Positions 17,943-26,861 of a DNA stretch of 31,790 nt are shown here, piece after piece. The stretch lies in the NCBI RefSeq assembly GCF_038442745.1, contig NZ_JARVCN010000256.1, forward strand, positions 1 through 31,790, read 5' to 3'. Under the pieces are notes generated by a model. That model was not told the origin of the DNA. It worked only from the letters and a program-made list of their open reading frames with translations, and ran no database searches. Both the position numbers and the translations under genes were made by a program. Numbering within the stretch: position 1 is the first letter of the stretch; every line of letters starts with the position of its first letter. This DNA comes from Crocosphaera sp038442745 (GTDB lineage: Bacteria; Cyanobacteriota; Cyanobacteriia; Cyanobacteriales; Microcystaceae).

Positions 17943-18920
17943 TTACGCTTCAATGCTTAACTGCGCTCTCTCTATGGCTAACTGACACCTTTGAGGGTTG
18001 GGATCTCCTGCAAAAATTCTACGGTTAAGTTGATGAGCGATCGCTAGAATATCGGGGTTAGGTAACCAGGGAAAAACAACATTATCTCCAGGTTCGCTAA
18101 ACATATTGATTAATTGGATTATCAGAGTAGATTCACCCTCAGATTCGGGAAAAATCAGCACTGATTTCGCTTTTTCGACTAACCAGTCGTGATCCCAGTC
18201 TTCGGCCGTAATAGCGATAGCTAAGGGTGAATAAGGAATGCGATCAACGAATTCAGAAGAGGCTGTATCACCGCAAAAGAGGTAATGTTGATGCTCCAAA
18301 CAGTGCCATCCTTCTTGAATAGTCTCAATTGTGATTATACTTGATGGTAACTCTTCTATGGTAGAGGGAATAGTTTTTTCTCCATTTTGAGAGGTTGGAG
18401 ATGTTTCTTTGGGAATAATATTAACGATTTCAGGCTTAATAGAGGTTGATTTATTTTGATTTTCAGATGAGTTTGTGTTATTTTGAGATTTTTCTTTTTG
18501 AATAACTTCTGATAGTTGTTTATGGGTAATAGTATGGCCTTCGTGGGCTTTTTGTAAAAACTCTTCCCGTACTCGTTTTGGTGTAGAAGGAGCTGCTAAT
18601 AAATAAAGAGCTGAGGTAGCTATATCAACCTGTGCAAGATTTGCACGTTCCCCGAAAGTTTGATATACACTAATAAAATTATAGGCGGTACGACGACTCC
18701 AGCCGAATTCGATTTTTAACCAACTATCGAATTGACCGTATCTCAAGCGATCGCGCACATCAGCTAGTTTCTGCCCAATTTCCCAAATGTCCTGGGCCGA
18801 GCGATGCAAACAGTCTCTTATTTCTCGTGTCAACCGTTGAATTGTCTGTCCCTGTTCTCTCTCTAACGCTTCGTAATCAAAGCTTGGTATTGGTTCGAGA
18901 AAACTCTCTGATTCATTCAT
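17943..18920 (-). CDS. DUF3102 protein fused to a degenerate DNA-methyltransferase-like domain
   Basis: The 325-residue protein has three parts. Residues about 20-145 resemble DUF3102 (DIWEIGQKLADVRDRLRYGQ, FDSWLKIEFGWSRRTAYNFI), a helical, probably DNA-binding domain related to phage or plasmid regulators. Residues about 146-200 are a low-complexity Asn/Ser/Thr/Pro linker. Residues about 203-322 follow the layout of a ParB-associated N4/N6 DNA methyltransferase: LFCGDT (214-219) as in LICGDS, then FSEPGDNVVFP...LNRRIFAGDPNPQRCQLAIER (274-318) as in the family's SEPGD..LDPF.GSGTT...GRR..G.E.DP.YC....R. The catalytic DPPY is replaced by ITAEDW and the SAM loop GSGTT by LPNPD, and the central region is shortened, so it is probably catalytically dead. 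A transcriptional or replication-linked regulator is a reasonable guess. It is divergent from the ABC genes. Confidence 0.6.
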   Translation of the reverse strand: MNESESFLEPIPSFDYEALEREQGQTIQRLTREIRDCLHRSAQDIWEIGQKLADVRDRLRYGQFDSWLKIEFGWSRRTAYNFISVYQTFGERANLAQVDIATSALYLLAAPSTPKRVREEFLQKAHEGHTITHKQLSEVIQKEKSQNNTNSSENQNKSTSIKPEIVNIIPKETSPTSQNGEKTIPSTIEELPSSIITIETIQEGWHCLEHQHYLFCGDTASSEFVDRIPYSPLAIAITAEDWDHDWLVEKAKSVLIFPESEGESTLIIQLINMFSEPGDNVVFPWLPNPDILAIAHQLNRRIFAGDPNPQRCQLAIERAQLSIEA

Positions 18921-18990
18921 ATCCCAATTTGTTTAACCCCAGAAAATATATAGGCTATACTGTAATACTAGTATATCCTTTTTTTCCTTA

Positions 18991-19025
18991 AGGATAACTG
19001 GTAATTCAAATGAACACTGACTATT
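18991..19025 (+). repeat. STRR-like repeat, copy 3 (degenerate)
   Basis: AGGATAACTGGTAATTCAAA then TGAACACTGACTATT. It shares the GATAACTG..AATTCA and TGAACA.TGA words with the copies at 9621 and 14527. It lies in the 245-nt spacer between the divergent DUF3102 and ABC genes, where the palindrome TACTAGTA and AT-rich promoter-like sequence also occur. Confidence 0.4.
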
Positions 19026-19165
19026 AATAATGCTAATTGAAAAAAATTCTCAACTCTTTCTGAAAATAGATAAATTCAAACTAATTTGGGTAGCTTCTGG
19101 TCACAGTTGGCTATTTGTTTTTTTACTGTCAGCCTATAAATTTTAATTTAATATACTCACAGATT

Positions 19166-20872
19166 ATGTTTGATAACAATCAATCTTTGATACAGAGAAT
19201 AAAAACATTAGCTGGACAAATAGTAAAGCAAAGTTACTTTGTGGCTTACCCATACTGGTTTTCTTCTGAAAAGTGGGGAGCAAGAGGGTTGTTGTGTCTC
19301 GTATTATTATTATCATTTGGCAGTAGCACTTTTGTTGTTTTAGAAAGTTTACAGAGGGGTGAATTTATTTCTGCTCTTGTATCAGGAAGCGAAGAGCGTT
19401 TTATAAGGTCAGTTTTGATATTTTTAGGCTTAATTATTATCGGATTTCCTACCCTAGCTTTTAATAAGTATGTGCAAAATAAGTTAAGTCTTTATTGGCG
19501 CAGGTGGTTGACAAATTACTTTTTATCTCAGTATTTTAGTCAGAATAAATTTTATCATTTAAGTTTAGACAAACAGCTGGATAATCCTGATCAGCGTATT
19601 AGTGAAGATATTAAGGTTTTTACGGAACAATCCCTTTATTTTTTCACAACATTTCTAGATTCAACTTTACAGTTATTAGGTTTTACTGCTGTTCTTTGGT
19701 CTATATCCAAAACATTAATGTTTTTCTTATTAATTTACGCTGTTTTTGGAACCATTTTTGTTATTGTTGTTTTTGGGCGTGTTTTAACTCGTATTAACGC
19801 CGAGCAACTTAAACGAGAAGCAAACTTTCGCTTTGGCTTGGTAAGAATTAGAGAAAATGCTGAATCTATTGCTTTTTATGGAGGCAATATACCAGAAAAG
19901 AGAGAATCTAGATGGCAATTTTTACAAGTTTTTCAAAATTTTAATCGTTTATTACGCTGGCAGCTCAATCTGTATCTTTTTCAAAATAGTTATCAATATA
20001 TAACCTTTGTTCTTTCCTTTATTATATTAGCTCCACGTCTTTTTTCAGGAGAACTCGAAATAGGATCAGTAACTCAATCACAAGCTGCTTTTGAACGTAT
20101 CGGTTTTTTATTAGGTTTAGTAATTAATCAAGTTGATAAACTAAGTGTTTTTGCCGCCAGCATTAATCGTTTAGCTAATTTACAAAAGTGGTCAAATTCT
20201 AGTGATGATTCTGATCTTCCCAACATAAATTTTCGAGAAAGCGAAGGGTTAAACCTAAGGAAAGTAACCTTGTTTACCCCTAATTATGAGACAACTTTAA
20301 TCGAGGAACTTTCTGTCAATGTAAGTCAAGGCCAATCATTACTAATTATTGGAAATAGTGGTGTCGGGAAGAGTTCTTTGCTACGCTTTATGGCAGGATT
20401 GTGGAATACTGGCAAAGGGGAAATCTATAAGCCGAAAAGGGAAAAAATGCTTTTCTTTCCCCAACGTCCTTATTTACCAAGTGGGTCTTTACGTCATCAA
20501 CTATTCTATCCCCATTCTATCAAAAATATACCCGATGAAAAGTTGCAAGAAATTCTCAATTTTGTTAATTTACAAAACTTAATTAATAGAGTTGATTCTT
20601 TTGATTCTCCTCTAAATTGGACAGAAATATTGTCCCCGGGAGAGCAACAACGGTTAGCTTTTGCAAGGCTGTGGCTAATTAATCCAAAATATGTCATCTT
20701 AGATGAAGCAACTAGCGCACTGGATGAAACCAATGAGGCTTATTTATACGAGCAACTAACAAAATTATCTTTAACCTTTGTTAGTGTAGGTCATCGTGAA
20801 ACTTTGTTCAAGTATCACAATCAAGTGTTAGAAATCTGTGGAGAAAAGCAATGGCGTTTGGTAGATATTTAG
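19166..20872 (+). CDS. ABC transporter, fused permease-ATPase, ABCD/SbmA (YddA) type, first of a tandem pair
   Basis: Membrane half-transporter with an N-terminal ABC_membrane_2 domain (several TM helices; diagnostic block LYWRRWLTNYFL...NPDQRISEDIK) and a C-terminal ATPase. The ATPase has Walker A GNSGVGKSS near 396, signature LSPGEQQRLAFAR near 489, Walker B YVILDEATSAL near 509 and the switch His in GHR near 543. Such half-transporters dimerise and move long-chain acyl-CoA, peptides, cobalamin or siderophore-like compounds; substrate cannot be read from sequence. ATG 19166 is preferred to the TTG at 19115, whose extra 17 residues do not look like family sequence. The paralog starts 10 nt after this stop, so the two are likely one operon and may form a heterodimer. 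Export of an NRPS product is possible from context only. Confidence 0.85.
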   Translation: MFDNNQSLIQRIKTLAGQIVKQSYFVAYPYWFSSEKWGARGLLCLVLLLSFGSSTFVVLESLQRGEFISALVSGSEERFIRSVLIFLGLIIIGFPTLAFNKYVQNKLSLYWRRWLTNYFLSQYFSQNKFYHLSLDKQLDNPDQRISEDIKVFTEQSLYFFTTFLDSTLQLLGFTAVLWSISKTLMFFLLIYAVFGTIFVIVVFGRVLTRINAEQLKREANFRFGLVRIRENAESIAFYGGNIPEKRESRWQFLQVFQNFNRLLRWQLNLYLFQNSYQYITFVLSFIILAPRLFSGELEIGSVTQSQAAFERIGFLLGLVINQVDKLSVFAASINRLANLQKWSNSSDDSDLPNINFRESEGLNLRKVTLFTPNYETTLIEELSVNVSQGQSLLIIGNSGVGKSSLLRFMAGLWNTGKGEIYKPKREKMLFFPQRPYLPSGSLRHQLFYPHSIKNIPDEKLQEILNFVNLQNLINRVDSFDSPLNWTEILSPGEQQRLAFARLWLINPKYVILDEATSALDETNEAYLYEQLTKLSLTFVSVGHRETLFKYHNQVLEICGEKQWRLVDI

Positions 20873-20882
20873 ATTAAAAAAT

Positions 20883-22571
20883 ATGACAACTACTCTGGAA
20901 AACTGGAATTTACAATGGTGGGAGAAATTTTGGAAAATTGCCAAACCTTATTGGGTTTCTGAAGAAAAAGGTGGAGCGATAACTTTATTATTTCTGCTAC
21001 TATTACTTTCATTTTTCGGAGCAATTTTATTACTTTTATTCACTATTTTTCTAGGAGAAGTAACATCCTCTTTGGCCAGTGGCGAACAAGAAAGATTTAC
21101 CCAATCTATAGCTATCTTCATTGGTATTATTGTTATTGGTGTACCTTTATTATCTACTAAAAGTTTTGTTCAAGGAAAACTAAGCTTGTATTGGCGACGT
21201 TGGTTAACTTTTAATATTTTAGATCGATATTTAGAAGAGCAGGATTATTATAGATTAACTTTCTATCCTAATATAGACAATCCCGATCAACGTATTTCAG
21301 AGGACATCAAAACCTTCACCCAACAATCCCTTAATTTCCTGGTAATTATGTTTGATTCTATTCTTCAGTTATTGGGATTTATTGGGGTTTTGTGGTCTAT
21401 TTCACCAATTCTAATGAGCTTTTTAGTTATTTATGCCGTTGGGGGAACTATCGTTACAGTAATTGTATTCGGACGTATTTTAGTTGGCATTAATTTTGAG
21501 CAACTGAAACGGGAAGCAGACTTTCGCTTTGGATTAGTGAGAGTGAGAGAAAATGCGGAAGCTATTGCTTTTTATCAAGGACAAGACCAAGAATCAGAGC
21601 AAATTACACAGCAATTTCTCAAAGTTTTCCAAAACTTTAACTATCTAATTCGTTGGCAACTGAATTTAAACTTATTTCAAAACGGTTATCAGTATATAAC
21701 CTTCCTATTACCTGGTTTATTACTTGCACCACGTATTTTATCAGGAGAGTTAGAAATAGGTGAGTTTAGTAAAGCGGCCACAGCATTTAGAAGTATTTTG
21801 ATTGCTTTAACTTTGATTGTGACTCAGTTTGAACAGCTAAGTGCTTTGGGTTCCGGTATTCAAAGGATAGGTACTTTATTGTATTTTTTTGAGCAATCTT
21901 CTGATTCACTTTTCGGAGATAAAGAAAAAATAATAACCCAAGAATCATCCAATCTAACTATTGAAAAATTAACCCTATATACCCCTGACTATCAACAGAA
22001 ATTAGTGGAAAACTTATCTCTGAGTTTACAAACTGGTGAAAGTTTATTAGTAATGGGAGAAAGTGGTGTGGGAAAAAGTTCACTATTGAGAGTATTAGCA
22101 GGACTATGGTTATCAGGAAAAGGAACCATTAAACGTCCCCAAAAACAACAATTATTATTTCTCCCTCAACGTCCCTATATGCCCATTGGATCTTTACGGA
22201 CTCAAATGGTTTACCCTGATATTGATAATAAAATTACCGATCAGGAATTGATTGATTTATTAGAACAGGTAAATTTAGGTGATCTCTACAAAAAATTTGA
22301 TGGTTTAGAAGCAAGAGAAGATTGGAATAAAGTGTTATCTCTTGGAGAACAACAACGTCTAGCATTCGCTCGTTTATTCGCTATCAAACCCAACTATTGT
22401 ATGTTAGATGAAGCTACCAGTGCTTTAGATAGTGATAACGAACAGAGACTTTACCAAGAATTGCAAAATACATCAACTACTTTCATCAGCGTTGGTCATC
22501 GTTCTAGTTTATTGAAATATCATCAAAAGGTTCTGTCGATTCAGAAAAACGGTACATGGGATCTTAGCTAA
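20883..22571 (+). CDS. ABC transporter, fused permease-ATPase, ABCD/SbmA (YddA) type, second of a tandem pair
   Basis: A 562-residue paralog of the preceding gene, with the same organisation and strong similarity along its length (LYWRRWLTFNIL...NPDQRISEDIKTFTQQSLNF). The ATPase has Walker A GESGVGKSS near 392, signature LSLGEQQRLAFAR near 486, Walker B YCMLDEATSALD and switch GHR. All catalytic residues are present in both copies, so neither looks like a degenerate ATPase half. The 10-nt gap from its neighbour implies cotranscription. The pair probably arose by tandem duplication; whether they act as homo- or heterodimers is unknown. No terminator was recognised right after the stop; the next 400 nt are repeat-rich. 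Confidence 0.85.
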   Translation: MTTTLENWNLQWWEKFWKIAKPYWVSEEKGGAITLLFLLLLLSFFGAILLLLFTIFLGEVTSSLASGEQERFTQSIAIFIGIIVIGVPLLSTKSFVQGKLSLYWRRWLTFNILDRYLEEQDYYRLTFYPNIDNPDQRISEDIKTFTQQSLNFLVIMFDSILQLLGFIGVLWSISPILMSFLVIYAVGGTIVTVIVFGRILVGINFEQLKREADFRFGLVRVRENAEAIAFYQGQDQESEQITQQFLKVFQNFNYLIRWQLNLNLFQNGYQYITFLLPGLLLAPRILSGELEIGEFSKAATAFRSILIALTLIVTQFEQLSALGSGIQRIGTLLYFFEQSSDSLFGDKEKIITQESSNLTIEKLTLYTPDYQQKLVENLSLSLQTGESLLVMGESGVGKSSLLRVLAGLWLSGKGTIKRPQKQQLLFLPQRPYMPIGSLRTQMVYPDIDNKITDQELIDLLEQVNLGDLYKKFDGLEAREDWNKVLSLGEQQRLAFARLFAIKPNYCMLDEATSALDSDNEQRLYQELQNTSTTFISVGHRSSLLKYHQKVLSIQKNGTWDLS

Positions 22572-22674
22572 AAACTTAATTCGATATTCAATTGTCAGTT
22601 AAATTTGTGTCTCACTATCTTATCTATCAAAAAAAGATATCAACTAGTTTTTATACCTGCTATGGTCTCTAATC

Positions 22675-22765
22675 GCTGAAAAAATAGGTTAACTGGTGTT
22701 TATCCCTGCTATTTTCTCTTAATTCTGCCCTTTATAAATTTTGTTACGACTCGATAAGTGATAAA
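22675..22765 (+). repeat. GCTGAAAAAATA repeat, copy 1 (diverged)
   Basis: Begins GCTGAAAAAATAGG and ends TATAAATTTTGTTACGACTC then GATAAGTGATAA. It has the same start and end words as 22789-22876 and 27417-27508, with a diverged middle. Confidence 0.6.
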
Positions 22766-22788
22766 GATAAGCTTTTAGAAAAAAAATA

Positions 22789-22876
22789 GCTGAAAAAATA
22801 TGTCGATTCGTGTTAAGACCTGCTATAATCTCGGAAGTCTGAGCTTTGTAAATTTTGTTACGACTCAGGGATAACC
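22789..22876 (+). repeat. GCTGAAAAAATA repeat, copy 2
   Basis: Begins GCTGAAAAAATATGTC and ends TGAGCTTTGTAAATTTTGTT followed by ACGACTCAGGGATAACC. It is highly similar to 27417-27508, with differences concentrated in the middle third. No coding role is apparent. Confidence 0.7.
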
Positions 22877-22918
22877 GTAAAAGCTTAACAAAACAAAACA
22901 AAAAAGGTAAAAAAGGCA

Positions 22919-22940
22919 ATCGCATCTAATCCGATGCGAT
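22919..22940 (+). promoter_or_regulatory. 5' leader hairpin upstream of the Calx-beta gene
   Basis: A perfect 8-bp stem, ATCGCATC (22919-22926) with GATGCGAT (22933-22940), and a 6-nt loop. It lies 35 nt before the ATG at 22976; a Shine-Dalgarno AGGTGAGG follows at 22958-22965. It has no T run, so it is more likely an mRNA stability or control element than a terminator. Confidence 0.35.
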
Positions 22941-22975
22941 CGTTATAGTAAAAACTTAGGTGAGGAATAGCAATC

Positions 22976-24754
22976 ATGGCTGACATACTCGAATCGGTAC
23001 TTGGGGATTTTTCAGATGACCCCAACTCCCCTGAGAGTTTAGTGCTGGAAGAGGGTGCAAATACCCTCGAAGCAAGTAGTGCTGGTGGTGACCAAGAATA
23101 CGTAACCGTCACAGTACCCGAAGGTTTCCAACTGGACTCCATTGAGCTTGAGTCCTTGTCTTCTGGAGGAGATTTAGCGTTCATCGCGGTGCAAGAAGGG
23201 ACAGTCTTCACCGAACCCTTAGATAACACCGCTGACACAAGTGAACTGCTTGGTTACTTCCTTTTCAACGCAGGTTCCGTAGGTAGCGATATCCTAGGTA
23301 ACATCGGCAACGGTGCTGGCGCGATCGGTTTTACTGGACCACTGCCTAGCGGAGACTACACATTTGCTCTGCAGCAACTCGATGGCCCTAGTGAGTACGA
23401 ACTGATATTTAATACATCTGCAGTGGGAGTCGGTTTACCGAGCGTTTCCATTACCACCACAACCCCCGTTGTGACCGAAGATGGACAACCACCAGAATTT
23501 GATCTAGTATTCACCGTTGATGGCCCGATTCCTGACGATGGGCAAGGAGTAGTCGTTACCCTTGGTGGTGATTTGCTTGAACTATTTGGTAACCAAGACC
23601 TTCTAGATCCAGGGTTTGGCCTTGTAACTGATCCGGCAGATGGAATTGTTCCCATTGAAAATAGAGGCTCAGAAGTTGACTTCGGTTTAACTGCTGAAAC
23701 AGTTAGTGTTACATTAGCTCTGTTTGATGACATTATCCAAGAAGAACCATTAACCCTAGAGTTCGAGGTGTTAGAGGGAGACGGTTACGATGTCGATCAA
23801 GCCGTTGCCAGCATTACCATTGAAGATGGAGACATTCCAGACCAAAGCACTGTCCCTGAAGTTAGTCTCTCTGTCAGCGACACTGACTTAATGGAAGGAG
23901 ACGAATTAACCGTCTTCTTCAACGTGGAGGAGAGCAACGGTGCTATTCCTGAAGATGGACTTCAGGTATTTGTATCTAGCGGACCCACTGACATAGGAGA
24001 GTTCGTCATCTTTGGTGAGGGTGGAATTGACCCAGACACAGATTTAGTCGGTATCGATGAGTTCCCCCTTCAAGGAGATGATCGTGGTGGCTTCTTCGTG
24101 ACATTAGTAGAACCTCAAGCCTCTATTACCCTTTCTGTGTTTGACGATGGACCCACCGAAGGACCAGAAGACCTCACCTTCGAGTTACAAGATGGTGAAC
24201 AATACGAAGTCGATCCGGACGGAGAGGAAGTAATCCTAACCATCGACGATGGTGGCGCAGGTGCAGGGGTAGTCTTTAACCTCGAGGGTGGAACCACCAG
24301 CATCTACATAGACACCGATCTATTAGAAGAAGCAACTGGGTTGACCATACCAGAAATCGTTAGCGAAGGTACTCCAGCAGATCGTCCTGGTTTCTTACCT
24401 CCTTTTCAAGTCGGTTTTCCCATCGTAGAAGCTACAGACTTTAGCTTTGCACCAGTTCCCTTTACCCCACTGGGTGGAACCATCGAACACGAGGGAACCC
24501 TAACCCTAACACTAGGAAACCTGGGACAAATCCCAGTCGGAGACTTCTCCATCGGTTTTGATCCCGACCGTGTATCGGACATAAACAGTGGTTTCTTCGT
24601 AGCGGACACCTTAGAAGATCCTCTAAATTTAGAAATACTGTTCGATTTAGGTATTCCCCAAAATGCTGTTGTATCTGGTTCAGAAGTTGATCTAGGAGAT
24701 TTTGACTTATTACTAGCACCGGAATTAGCTGGAGCTTTAACCCTACGAAGTTGA
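22976..24754 (+). pseudogene. Calx-beta secreted protein, N-terminal part of a frameshifted gene
   Basis: The 592-residue open part starts at a good Shine-Dalgarno. An N-terminal beta-rich domain (about 1-150, ending LPSGDYTFALQQ) resembles those heading cyanobacterial Calx-beta proteins. Two Calx-beta-like modules follow (about 155-290 and 295-430; VTEDGQPPEF, GYDVDQ, LMEGDELTV, YEVDPDGEE), then a C-terminal domain (about 431-585) with DRPGFLPPFQVGF, GTIEHEGTLTL and SGFFVADTLEDP that recurs in the second half. Translation ends at TGA 24752-24754 just after LLLAPELAGALTL, where the related downstream copy continues. From 24741 the next reading frame carries on in the middle of a Calx-beta module. 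The product as written is probably truncated and lacks the RTX tail; an assembly error is also possible. Confidence 0.7.
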
Positions 24755-26699
24755 CCCCGACGCACAAGACGTTACCTTAAACATCGACGATGGTGCGCTG
24801 TTCCCAACAGTTTCTATCAGTACCACAACCCCAGAGTTGACTGAAGATGAGCAACCCAACCTAGAAATCACATTAACTGTCGATGGCCCGATTCCTGACG
24901 ACGAGCAAGGGGTAGTAGTCACCATTGGTGGTGATGGGGTTGAAAAACTGTTTGTCCCAAGACTTCTTGACGAAGCAACTCCCCCAGTTTTCGACCCAGC
25001 AGATGGCGTAGTTGCCATTGGTTTTACAGGAACAGAAGTGATTCTTGGTCTTCTAGTACCAGAAGTTACAGTTACAGCAGGTCTTTTTGATGACCTAGTC
25101 GAAGAAGAACGGGATGTTTTAAACTTCGAGATATTACCAGGTGATGGTTACCTAATTGGTGAAGAATCTGTCAGTATTGGCATTGAAGATGGAGATAGTG
25201 CCACCCCAGGGGAAGGGCCAACCGTAAGCCTCTCAGTGACCGAAAGCGAATTAATGGAAGGTGAAGAATTCACAGTCAACATTACAGTGGATGAAAGCAC
25301 TGGAGCCATTCCAGATGGTGGTCTAGAACTGTTCATTGATAGTGGACCAACTGACATAGGAGAGTTTATCATCTTTGGTGAGGATGGAATTGACCCAGAC
25401 ACAGATTTAGTGGGTATCGATGACTTCCCCCTTCAAGGAGATCGTAATGGTGGCTTCTTCGTGACTGTAGTAGAACCAGAAGCGTCTATTACCCTCACAG
25501 TCTTTGACGATGGACCCAATGAAGGTTCAGAAACCTTAGAATTTAGTCTAGCTGATGGGGAAATCTACGAAGTTGTGCCTGATGCACAAGATGTTAGCTT
25601 AACCATCAAAGATGGTCGAGAAGACGCAAAATATAACCTCGAATCTGGTGTTACCAGCGTCTATTTAGACTTTGAGCTATTGGAAGAAGTAGCAGGACTC
25701 ACCTTAGTCGATGCTGATAGTGACGCTACTCCAGAAAGTCGTCCAGGTTTCTTACCTCCATTCCAAGTTGGATTTGAGATCACCGAAGACACAGACTTCA
25801 TGTTCAAACCAGTCGGATTTATGCCTGTGGGTGGAACCATAGAACACGACGGTACCATCACTTTAGGATTAGGTGATGCAGAAGTTACTGTTGGGGAATT
25901 CTCCATCGGTTTCGATGAAAGTCGTGTCTCAGACACAGCTAGCGGCTTCTTTGTCGCGGACACTTTGGAGGATGGTCTCGGGTTAGAGATACTCTTCGAT
26001 TTGGGCGAACCAGCAACTGCGGCTGTATCCGGAATAGATGGAGACGACCTAAATTTAGGAGACGCAGACCTATTATTAGCACCAGAATTAGCTGAAGCTT
26101 TAGGTTTACCCGACTTAGCAGGAGCGGATGTAGGTGATGCTCGTGTAGATGGTGTTGTTTCTGTTGCGGAGGAAGTAGAACCTCCAGCACCGGAACTTCC
26201 TGTGTTTGGTACTCTTGACGGAGACACTATCGAGGTACTAGGCAGTGACGAGCTAGTATTCGGTGGAGCAGAAAACGATGTCATCGATACAGTGGCCGGA
26301 ACCGGTGGTAACCGTGTCTATGGACAATCGGGAGACGATACCTTCATCCTAGGTAGCCATGACCGCGCTTTAGGAGGAGCAGGAGACGATCGCTTCTTCT
26401 TCTTAGGAGGCGAAAGTACCGCTACTGGTGGTGCCGGTGAAGAGCAGTTCTGGATTGCTGTGGGTGAAGTTCCCGAAGCGGCCAACGTAGTCACGGACTT
26501 TACCAGTGGAGAGGACGTTCTAGGTATAGCTGGTTTCGGTGAAGATTTTGGGTTTGATGATTTAACTATTACCCAAGAAGATGCCGATGCTTTGATCTCC
26601 ATAGGAGGAGACGAGTTAGCTAAATTACTAGGCGTTGATGCTAGTAGTTTGACTGATGCTGACTTTGCTTTTGCTCCTGGTGGTGTTGAATTTGCATAA
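24741..26699 (+). pseudogene. Calx-beta / RTX-like secreted protein, C-terminal part without a start codon
   Basis: This frame opens right after a TAA at 24738-24740 and enters mid-module with YEVDPDAQDVTLNIDDG; there is no ATG near the beginning. It encodes about 650 residues: the tail of a Calx-beta module, two further modules (PTVSISTTTPELTEDEQ... and PTVSLSVTESELMEGEE...), the GTIEHDGTITL/SGFFVADTLEDG domain also found upstream, then a C-terminal RTX-like region (GQSGDDTFILG, GGAGDDRFFFLG, GGAGEEQFW) ending in a hydrophobic tail. That tail aligns well with the end of the DUF4347 protein, so it is a likely type I secretion module. Together with 22976-24754 it looks like two tandem paralogs fused with loss of the first tail and the second head. 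A strong terminator follows. Confidence 0.7.
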
Positions 26700-26706
26700 A
26701 TAGAGG

Positions 26707-26736
26707 ACAGGGAATAAACAATTATTTCCTGTTTTT
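26707..26736 (+). terminator. strong rho-independent terminator
   Basis: An 11-bp stem with one G-U pair (ACAGGGAATAA at 26707-26717 with TTATTTCCTGT at 26722-26732), a 4-nt loop and a run of five T. It begins 8 nt after the stop at 26699. Confidence 0.75.
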
Positions 26737-26753
26737 CTTCACCTAATTTTTAG

Positions 26754-26780
26754 CCCCTGCTTTTGAAAGGGCAGGGGTTT
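26754..26780 (+). terminator. second hairpin with T-rich tail
   Basis: CCCCTGC (26754-26760) pairs with GCAGGGG (26771-26777), followed by TTTAAT. It is GC-rich and only 18 nt after the first terminator, so it is a likely back-up terminator or one for the opposite strand. Confidence 0.45.
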
Positions 26781-26861
26781 AATATACCTCTTGCAAAAGT
26801 GCTTCTGGCAGACTGCCACAGGAATCACCTAGACTGTATCAAGGAAAGGAGTAAGTCTACC

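Larger units (their letters stand above)
22572..22975. other. repeat-rich intergenic region, no gene
   Basis: About 400 nt without a credible ORF. It contains at least two copies (22675-22765 and 22789-22876) and one partial copy (22629-22674) of a repeat of about 90 bp also found at 27417-27508, then a leader hairpin and Shine-Dalgarno for the gene at 22976. Confidence 0.6.

Noticed and set aside
19166..22571. Type I secretion ABC exporter for the RTX-like proteins
   Set aside because: The membrane domain is of the ABCD/SbmA type (ABC_membrane_2), not HlyB/PrtD, and no HlyD-like or TolC-like gene is present.
22737..22753. 16S rRNA fragment suggested by the word TTGTTACGACT
   Set aside because: Only about 11 bases match the 3' 16S primer region; the surroundings do not match rRNA and the word belongs to the 90-bp repeat.
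22675..22876. CRISPR array in the tandem repeats upstream of 22976
   Set aside because: Too few copies, repeat length about 90 bp with a variable middle, no short direct repeats with unique spacers and no cas genes nearby.
22719..22925. Minus-strand 68-aa ORF with two SRNKIYK words
   Set aside because: It is the translation of the intergenic repeat; the third copy at 27417-27508 has stops in the same frame.
24837..24839. TTG at 24837 as the start of a 620-aa gene
   Set aside because: Homologous Calx-beta sequence in the same frame already begins at 24744, so translation did not originally start here; there is no Shine-Dalgarno site.
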